A stretch of DNA of 6,804 nucleotides from an uncultured Oscillospiraceae bacterium. GTDB taxonomy: Bacteria; Bacillota; Clostridia; Oscillospirales; Acutalibacteraceae. Shown here piece by piece: positions 1 through 4,576 of the stretch. Within the stretch, counting starts at the first letter, position 1. Each line of letters opens with the position of its first letter. The notes below the pieces were generated by a model, which was given only the letters and a program-made list of their open reading frames with translations, made no database searches and was not told where the DNA came from. The stretch is from the NCBI GenBank assembly GCA_900556765.1, contig USQH01000077.1, forward strand, positions 1 to 6,804. The letters are read 5' to 3'. Position numbers and translations under genes: made by a program.

Positions 1-315
1 GCCGCGGCGCTCTTTGTTCAGCACATTCCAGTAAACCTTGCCCGTGGTGAGGTTGGAGTATTTGTTCAGATCCTCGTCGATGAAGCGTTCGTAGTGACCG
101 AGATCGAGGTCGGTTTCAGCGCCGTCCTCCGTTACATAGACCTCACCGTGCTGGTACGGACTCATCGTGCCGGGATCGACGTTGATGTACGGATCGAGCT
201 TTTGAGCGGCGACCTTAAGTCCTCTGGCTTTAAGCAGTCTGCCCAGTGATGCCGCCGTGATCCCTTTTCCGAGGCCGGACACTACGCCGCCGGTAACAAA
301 AATATATTTCGTCAT
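1..315 (-). CDS. pyrG: CTP synthase, N-terminal part (cut by window edge)
   Basis: CTP synthase makes CTP from UTP, ATP and glutamine (or ammonia) in the cytoplasm, the last step of de novo pyrimidine nucleotide synthesis. The 105 visible residues are the start of the synthetase (amidoligase) domain. Seen directly are the P-loop GGVVSGLGKG (residues 9-18), KLDPYINVDPGTMSP (39-53), QHGEVYVTEDGAETDLDLG (55-73, with the Mg-binding Asp near 71) and HYERF (74-78). These match the PyrG family almost without gaps, so the identification is very safe. The full family length is about 535 residues, so roughly four fifths, including the glutaminase domain, lies beyond position 1. The ATG at 315-313 is preceded by GGAGG nine bases upstream. 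The gene follows the ANTAR regulator after only 15 nt, so it is probably co-transcribed with glnA and the glutamate synthase genes, with which it shares glutamine as a metabolite. Confidence 0.97.
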   Translation of the reverse strand, partial: MTKYIFVTGGVVSGLGKGITAASLGRLLKARGLKVAAQKLDPYINVDPGTMSPYQHGEVYVTEDGAETDLDLGHYERFIDEDLNKYSNLTTGKVYWNVLNKERRG

Positions 316-324
316 TATGTTAAT

Positions 325-329
325 CCTCC
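325..329 (-). promoter_or_regulatory. Ribosome binding site of pyrG
   Basis: GGAGG on the minus strand, nine bases before the pyrG ATG. It lies immediately after the stop codon of the regulator gene (331-333), so the short gap between the two genes holds essentially only this site. Confidence 0.85.
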
Positions 330-330
330 G

Positions 331-915
331 TTATTTGTAGGTCGATAGTATATTTTCCGAAATAGCACGTCGTGTAACGCACCGATCCATTGCCTGCTTT
401 TCTATATATCGGTGCGCTTGATTTTCGGTCATTTTGAGCTGCTCGATAAGCAGCCATTTTGCCCGATTGATGATACGTATTTCTTCCATTTTTTCTTCGA
501 CGGACGCCGTTTTTTGCTCCATGCGACGCAGCCTTTCACGCGTACCGCATAGCAGCTGCATGGACTGCGTAATTACCTGCGTTGACGTGGGCTTTGATAC
601 GGTAAGCACGCCGTATGGCGAAACGCGCGCGTTTATGTCTGGGTAATGCTCCGATTTAACGAGCAGCAAAACGCCGGTACCGCTGTTTTCGCATATGTCC
701 AGCGCCAGTCTCGTGCCGAAATCGTCGGGCAGCGGCGTGTTGATAATGACAATATCAAACGCGCTCTCCAACAGGCGTTGTCTGGCGCTCGTCACATCCG
801 AAACGACGGTGACCGGTTGATAACGGCTTTCGGGAAGCAGGTCGAGCAGTGATCCATTAAGTTTTGCCGATGACGAAACCAGCAGCACACTGTAACTGTG
901 CTCCGTCATATCCAT
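331..915 (-). CDS. ANTAR-domain RNA-binding regulator with degenerate receiver (NitR/AmiR-like)
   Basis: The product has 194 residues: a receiver-like domain (about 7-122), a predicted coiled-coil linker (about 123-147) and a C-terminal ANTAR domain (about 143-190). The ANTAR core is clear in INRAKWLLIEQLKMTENQA (149-167) followed by a helix with AMDR (175-178). ANTAR proteins bind paired RNA hairpins and prevent transcription termination. The receiver is abnormal. The phospho-acceptor position after the third strand is Asn59 (VIINTPLPDD), and the acidic pocket after strand one is Ser14-Ser15-Ser16. Only the conserved Lys108-Pro109 remains, so phosphorylation is unlikely, as in the AmiR pseudo-receiver. 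ANTAR regulators beside glnA are known in clostridia (NitR of Clostridium saccharobutylicum is the case I recall), which suggests control of glutamine and glutamate synthesis. The start at 915 is supported by AAGGAGG eight bases upstream; an in-frame ATG two codons later is less well spaced. It follows glnA after 41 nt. Confidence 0.9.
   Translation of the reverse strand: MDMTEHSYSVLLVSSSAKLNGSLLDLLPESRYQPVTVVSDVTSARQRLLESAFDIVIINTPLPDDFGTRLALDICENSGTGVLLLVKSEHYPDINARVSPYGVLTVSKPTSTQVITQSMQLLCGTRERLRRMEQKTASVEEKMEEIRIINRAKWLLIEQLKMTENQAHRYIEKQAMDRCVTRRAISENILSTYK
378..416 (-). repeat. Perfect 9-bp inverted repeat inside the regulator gene
   Basis: The arms at 378-386 (CGCACCGAT) and 408-416 (ATCGGTGCG) are exact reverse complements separated by 21 nt. 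In the mRNA they could form a 9-bp stem, extendable by one G-U and one A-U pair on the outside. It lies in the ANTAR coding region, about 60 nt before the pyrG start codon. No U-run follows, so it is not a factor-independent terminator. A role is not established. Confidence 0.5.
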
Positions 916-923
916 GTTGCTTC

Positions 924-930
924 CCTCCTT
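924..930 (-). promoter_or_regulatory. Ribosome binding site of the ANTAR regulator gene
   Basis: AAGGAGG on the minus strand, eight bases before the ATG at 915-913. It fixes the first of two closely spaced in-frame ATG codons as the start. It sits in the 41-nt gap after glnA, which otherwise shows only a very short TGCA-AAA-TGCA palindrome and no terminator. Confidence 0.85.
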
Positions 931-956
931 GTCCGTTTCTGTGCATTTTGCAGCTG

Positions 957-2165
957 TTATTCGGTGTAGTAACTTATGACCGATTTCGGCAGGCTTTCGG
1001 CAATAAATCCGCTTGCCGAAGCGGCGGCTTTGGCATCCGCAAGGCTTTCGGGTAATGATTTGTAATTTGCGGTTACCTCCTCCGCCGCTGTATACAGGTT
1101 GATATCGGAAGACAGCGGTAAAGCGGTGCCGTTTTTGATTCCGTCAAGTCCTGCGCGTATCAGCAGTGCAAAGGCGATATATGGGTTGCACAGCGGATCG
1201 GGGGAGCGAAGCTCCGCGCGTTTGTATTCACCTTCGGCGGCCGGAATACGAATGAGCTGAGAGCGGTTTTCGCTCGACCACGATATGTATCGTGGAGCTT
1301 TATTGTTTCCGAAACGGCGGTAGGAATCGTCGGTAGTGTTGAGAAATAAGGTCATGTCGCTGATATGAGCGAGTATGCCTGCTATTATATTCGGCATTAC
1401 GTCACGACCGTTGTTGGCTTTTGCGGCAAGGTTGATATGCATACCGTTGCCGGGGTGATCTTCCAGCGGCTTCGGCGAAAAATCGGCAAACAAGCCGTTC
1501 CTTGCCGCGATAGTGTTAACGACCGAACGGAATGTGACGGCGTTATCCGCCGCAGTCAGCGGATCGGAATAGCGGAAATCAATCTCGTTTTGACCGGGAC
1601 CTTCCTCGTGGTGAGAGCTTTCGGGTGTAATGCCCATTCGTTCAAGAGTCAGGCATATTTCGCGGCGAACGTTTTCACCCTTATCCTCGGGGGCGATGTC
1701 CATGTATCCCGCGTTGTCATACGGAATTTTGGTCGGCTCACCGTTTTCGTCCCGCTTAAACAGGTAAAACTCCATTTCGGAACCGAAAGTGAACGTGATG
1801 CCTTCCTTTTGCGCGTCCTCGATTGCTTTTTTGAGCATGGTTCTGGCATCCGGCTCAAAGATCGATCGGTCGGGATAGGTCAGATCGCAGAACATACGAA
1901 CTACCCGACCGTGCTCGGGTCTCCACGGCAGGACGGAGAGGGTAGAGGGGTCGGGATGAATCAAAATATCGGAATGAACGTCGCCTCCGAATCCGGCAAT
2001 AGCGGACGCGTCGATCGCAATGCCGTATTCAAATGCGCGATTAAGCTCCTGCGGCATAATGGAGATGTTTTTCTGTCTGCCGTAAATATCACAAAATGCC
2101 ATACGGATGAACTTTACGTCCTCCTCCGCAACATACTGCATGATTTCGTCCTTTGAATACTTCAT
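957..2165 (-). CDS. glnA: Short type I glutamine synthetase with unusual flap
   Basis: Glutamine synthetase joins glutamate and ammonium using ATP. The family is clear from GSEMEFYLF (128-136, metal ligands Glu130/Glu132), HHEEGPGQNEIDF (185-197, Glu187/Glu194), NGMHIN (240-245, His243), NRSQLIRIP (300-308) and ELRSPDPLCNPY (318-329). It has 402 residues against about 440 for Bacillus-type enzymes. The end is short: the usual tail, which helps hold the two hexamers together, is absent. By hand alignment the catalytic flap Glu (GYEAP in E. coli) is Lys289 (NNKAP, with the loop one residue shorter). E. coli Ser53 of the ammonium site is Ala55, although Asp52 is kept. The Bacillus feedback Arg62 is Gly61. 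It could therefore be a regulatory-insensitive or altered-substrate member, but its place between glutamate synthase and an ANTAR regulator favours nitrogen assimilation. The ATG at 2165 follows a purine-rich AAAGGCGGGA. Confidence 0.93.
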   Translation of the reverse strand: MKYSKDEIMQYVAEEDVKFIRMAFCDIYGRQKNISIMPQELNRAFEYGIAIDASAIAGFGGDVHSDILIHPDPSTLSVLPWRPEHGRVVRMFCDLTYPDRSIFEPDARTMLKKAIEDAQKEGITFTFGSEMEFYLFKRDENGEPTKIPYDNAGYMDIAPEDKGENVRREICLTLERMGITPESSHHEEGPGQNEIDFRYSDPLTAADNAVTFRSVVNTIAARNGLFADFSPKPLEDHPGNGMHINLAAKANNGRDVMPNIIAGILAHISDMTLFLNTTDDSYRRFGNNKAPRYISWSSENRSQLIRIPAAEGEYKRAELRSPDPLCNPYIAFALLIRAGLDGIKNGTALPLSSDINLYTAAEEVTANYKSLPESLADAKAAASASGFIAESLPKSVISYYTE

Positions 2166-2172
2166 AATAAGT

Positions 2173-2184
2173 CCCGCCTTTCCT
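2173..2184 (-). promoter_or_regulatory. Ribosome binding site of glnA
   Basis: A purine-rich stretch reading AGGAAAGGCGGG on the minus strand ends about seven bases before the glnA ATG and overlaps the stop codon of the preceding gene. It is weaker than the GGAGG sites of its neighbours. The overlap suggests translational coupling. Confidence 0.6.
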
Positions 2185-2902
2185 AATTTGCGACGTACAT
2201 TTGCTTGTACGGGTTTTTACTGTCGGGTGTTATAACAGTATAGGTGTCGTTAAGCAGTTTCTTTTCGTCATAACCGAACAGCGAACAAAACCGTTCGATA
2301 AAGGGCCTTATCTCCGAAAGATTGGCTTCGTCCGCGGTGTGTGATGTCGTCTGATGGGGGAAATGAATGTCCGAAACATCACCGCGCAGTATCATTTTGC
2401 CGCCGTGCATTCCCGTGCACGGAAAATTGCCGACGATCGGTTTGCCGTCCGTGTTCAGCCCGAGCACGATTATCAGACCGCCTGCCTGATATTCACCGAG
2501 AAAGCTGCCGGTGCGGCCGCCGATAACAATGACCGGCTTCTTTTCCTTGTATTCCTTCATGTGAATGCCGGCACGATAGCCTGCGTTACCCTTTACATAT
2601 ATCTCGCCGCCGCGCATGGCGTAGCCGGCGGCATCGCCGATGTTGCCGTGAACTACTATCCGTCCGGTGTTCATCGTATCTCCGACGGCGTCCTGAGCGT
2701 TTCCGTTAACGGTGATCTTCGCACCGCTGAGATATGCACCAAGTGCGTTGCCGGGTATGCCGTCAATCTCAATTGAACGATTGCCCATGCCGGAGGCGAT
2801 AAAGCGCTGACCGATGCAGCCGGTGATTTTGCAGTGCTCACCTGCGTTGCGAATTGATTCATTCAGCGCCGAAAAATCGAGTTTTTTTGCATCAATATTC
2901 AT
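2183..2902 (-). CDS. Glutamate synthase GXGXG-domain subunit (GltB3 type)
   Basis: The product has 239 residues and matches the C-terminal beta-helix domain of classical GltB, here a separate polypeptide (the GltB3 type found in archaea, Thermotoga and many clostridia). The repeated turns are visible as GIPGNALGAYLSGAKITVNG (48-67), GDTMNTGRIVVHG (74-86), GYAMRGGEIYVKG (93-105), GRTGSFLGEYQAGG (129-142) and GMHGGKMILRG (164-174). A C-terminal tail of about 60 residues follows, starting with HFPHQTTSH (180-188). In the long enzyme this domain is structural and helps position the glutaminase and synthase domains. The frame is open as far as 2989, but that stretch overlaps the oxidoreductase gene. 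The ATG at 2902, one base after that gene's stop and preceded by GGGAGGTG, is the credible start. The same domain occurs in N-methylglutamate synthase and formylmethanofuran dehydrogenase, but the neighbours indicate glutamate synthase. Confidence 0.92.
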   Translation of the reverse strand: MNIDAKKLDFSALNESIRNAGEHCKITGCIGQRFIASGMGNRSIEIDGIPGNALGAYLSGAKITVNGNAQDAVGDTMNTGRIVVHGNIGDAAGYAMRGGEIYVKGNAGYRAGIHMKEYKEKKPVIVIGGRTGSFLGEYQAGGLIIVLGLNTDGKPIVGNFPCTGMHGGKMILRGDVSDIHFPHQTTSHTADEANLSEIRPFIERFCSLFGYDEKKLLNDTYTVITPDSKNPYKQMYVAN

Positions 2903-2903
2903 A

Positions 2904-4142
2904 TTATACCACACCTCCCAGTTTACTTCTACGGTAATCTGCGTCAAAAGCAAATAAATTCGGTGATTTTTTGAGGCTTTCAAAGTCAATTGACTTCAAA
3001 TCGGTTTGAGTTCTGATCAAATTCGTATAAATACCTGTACGTTCGACGTTGCCGATGATAACGAAACCGGTCAGTTTATCGTCCTTTACAAACAGCTTTT
3101 TGATGCTGTTTTCCGATTTTTCCTCATATACATCGCCGTCGTCAAAGCGGCTTCCCGCCGTCATAGCGTGCAGACCGAAGAAACCGATTGAGTTCATCGG
3201 GATAGCATTATCAAACCTCCCGTTTCCGCCTGCCATGTTCACGCCTGCGCAATGTCCTTGAATATACGCGTTTGGGAGCAGTGCCATGACCTTGACCTTG
3301 TTGTCGGATATATCGGTACTTTCGGTGCAGTCACCGGCGGCGTAGATGTCCGCAATCGAAGTTCTCATGCAGTTGTCCACCGTAATGCCGCGCGAACAAG
3401 CACCCCCAATGTCACGGACGAGCGACGTGTTCGCACGCACGCCGACTGCAAGTATCAGTATATCAAACTCGGTTTTAACGCCGCTTTTCAATGTTGCCGT
3501 GTTACCGTCAAATTTTGAAACTGAGTCGCCGAGCATAAATGTAATGCCGTTTTGCTCCAAATGACGCTGAACGATCGCCGCGCTTTCAACGTCAAGTATA
3601 CTTGACAGCACGCGGTCGGCAAGATCGCATACCGTAATGCTTTTTACCTTGCCGTGCAGACCCTCTGCACATTTAAGACCGATCAGTCCGGCGCCGACGA
3701 TCAAAACGCGGCTGTCTTTTTTGACCGCTTTTTCAATTGCAAGCGTATCATCCAGTGTCATAAAGCTGTACTTCTCTTTTACGCTGTCCAAGCCGTTCAT
3801 CGGAGGAACAAACGGAGATGAGCCTGTTGCAACGCACAGCGCATCGTAATTAAGAGTTTCGCCGCCGTCAAGTATAACCTTCTTCTGCTTTTCGTCAATG
3901 CGTTCGGCACGTCTGCCGTACAGTACCGTGCAACCGTTTTTTTCGTAAAAGTCGTCAGGCCTGTATTTGATACGCTGCAAATCGGTCTTATCCTCCAAGT
4001 AGTAGGAGATGAGCGGTCGGCAGTAAACATGGTGGTTTTCGGCAGAAATAATAGTTATCGAGCCGTCTTTGTCAACGCTGCGTATACCTTCAACACAGCC
4101 GACCGCCGCCGTTCCGTTTCCGATGATTATGTATTTTTTCAC
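2904..4142 (-). CDS. FAD/NAD(P)H-dependent oxidoreductase (pyridine nucleotide-disulfide family)
   Basis: The 412-residue flavoprotein belongs to the family of NADH-rubredoxin reductase, NorW and the NirB N-terminal region. Seen directly are an N-terminal FAD Rossmann motif IIIGNGTAAVG (5-15), ATGSSPFVPP (105-114), a second dinucleotide motif LIVGAGLIGLKCAEGL (147-162) and the FAD-contacting DIYAAGDC (265-272). There is no redox CxxC pair as in thioredoxin or dihydrolipoamide reductases, and no N-terminal Fe-S region as in GltD. Its place between the four-cluster ferredoxin and the GXGXG subunit suggests that it passes electrons from NAD(P)H (or exchanges them with ferredoxin) into the glutamate synthase. 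That partner role is inference. The frame is open upstream to 4313, but this overlaps the ferredoxin gene. I chose the GTG at 4142 because it gives the typical MKKYIIIG start with an AGGAGAGG site eight bases upstream. A GTG at 4151 overlapping the previous stop has its site too close. Confidence 0.88.
   Translation of the reverse strand: MKKYIIIGNGTAAVGCVEGIRSVDKDGSITIISAENHHVYCRPLISYYLEDKTDLQRIKYRPDDFYEKNGCTVLYGRRAERIDEKQKKVILDGGETLNYDALCVATGSSPFVPPMNGLDSVKEKYSFMTLDDTLAIEKAVKKDSRVLIVGAGLIGLKCAEGLHGKVKSITVCDLADRVLSSILDVESAAIVQRHLEQNGITFMLGDSVSKFDGNTATLKSGVKTEFDILILAVGVRANTSLVRDIGGACSRGITVDNCMRTSIADIYAAGDCTESTDISDNKVKVMALLPNAYIQGHCAGVNMAGGNGRFDNAIPMNSIGFFGLHAMTAGSRFDDGDVYEEKSENSIKKLFVKDDKLTGFVIIGNVERTGIYTNLIRTQTDLKSIDFESLKKSPNLFAFDADYRRSKLGGVV
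2912..2919 (-). promoter_or_regulatory. Ribosome binding site of the GXGXG subunit gene
   Basis: GGGAGGTG on the minus strand, nine bases before the ATG at 2902. It lies inside the last codons of the oxidoreductase gene. It decides the start of the GXGXG subunit against the longer open frame reaching 2989. Confidence 0.8.
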
Positions 4143-4147
4143 GACTG

Positions 4148-4576
4148 TCACCTCTCCTCGTATACGATTGCGCGGTTCGGACAACCCGTTACACAGGCGG
4201 GGCTTCCCGCGGAATTTGCCAGACACAGCTCGCATTTTTGCACGGCTCCGCCGTCGCCCTGAACAATAGCTCCGTACGGACAGACCAAAATGCAGGTCAG
4301 ACAGCCTACGCATTTGTCGTGATCTATACGCACCGCGCCGTCCTCGATGCTCAGCGCGCCCGAAATGCAGCTTTTAACGCACATCGGGTCGGTGCAGTGG
4401 CGGCAGGATACCGCGTAGGTTATCTTATCGTCGCCTTCAACGCGTATTCTCGGATAAATGTCTTTATTCTTCAGCGCTTTCACCATGTTGTTTATGCCGG
4501 AATTTGCGTAAGCGCAGTTGTATTCGCACAAATGGCATCCGAGACACCATTTTTCATTTACATAAACTCGTTTCAT
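4148..4576 (-). CDS. Four-cluster [4Fe-4S] ferredoxin-like electron-transfer subunit
   Basis: The 142-residue protein has 16 cysteines in four groups: Cys11/14/17/21, Cys58/61/66/70, Cys89/92/95/99 and Cys115/118/128/132. This is the layout of the HycB/DmsB/HydN-type polyferredoxin subunits, each of which carries four [4Fe-4S] clusters. No signal peptide or membrane segment is visible, so it is cytoplasmic. The gene begins in an ATGA overlap with the FMN subunit gene and has no good ribosome binding site of its own, which suggests translational coupling and stoichiometric production. Lying between the FMN subunit and the FAD oxidoreductase, it most probably carries electrons between FAD and the Fe-S/FMN chain of glutamate synthase, a job done by GltD in the classical enzyme. 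The fold is certain from the cysteine spacing; the partner is inferred from position. Confidence 0.92.
   Translation of the reverse strand: MKRVYVNEKWCLGCHLCEYNCAYANSGINNMVKALKNKDIYPRIRVEGDDKITYAVSCRHCTDPMCVKSCISGALSIEDGAVRIDHDKCVGCLTCILVCPYGAIVQGDGGAVQKCELCLANSAGSPACVTGCPNRAIVYEER
4151..4158 (-). promoter_or_regulatory. Ribosome binding site of the oxidoreductase gene
   Basis: AGGAGAGG on the minus strand, eight bases before the GTG at 4142-4140 and just upstream of the ferredoxin stop codon. It supports the non-ATG start at 4142 over the overlapping GTG at 4151. Confidence 0.7.

Noticed and set aside
347..377. Possible promoter for pyrG: TATACT (347-352) and TTACAC (372-377) on the minus strand
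   Set aside because: The spacer is 19 bases and the -35 match is poor. It lies in coding sequence, so chance is a sufficient explanation without a mapped start.
916..956. Short palindrome TGCA-AAA-TGCA between glnA and the regulator as a terminator
   Set aside because: The stem is only four pairs and no U-run follows. It cannot be a factor-independent terminator and lacks the six-base loops of an ANTAR target.
1278..1295. Perfect 8-bp palindrome with a 2-base centre inside glnA
   Set aside because: It falls in conserved codons (PRYISW), has no neighbouring regulatory signal and is short enough to arise by chance.
1365..2156. Long open frame of 263 codons on the plus strand opposite glnA
   Set aside because: It is antisense to a clearly conserved glutamine synthetase gene, the protein shows no recognisable motif, and similar plus-strand frames occur opposite every gene here. 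It is a codon-usage shadow.
2903..2989. N-terminal extension of the GXGXG subunit starting at 2989
   Set aside because: It overlaps the conserved 3' end of the oxidoreductase gene and has no domain similarity. The ATG at 2902 has a good GGGAGGTG site.
4143..4313. N-terminal extension of the oxidoreductase to 4313
   Set aside because: It overlaps the cysteine-rich end of the ferredoxin gene in another frame. The family N-terminus (MKKYIIIG) begins at the GTG at 4142.
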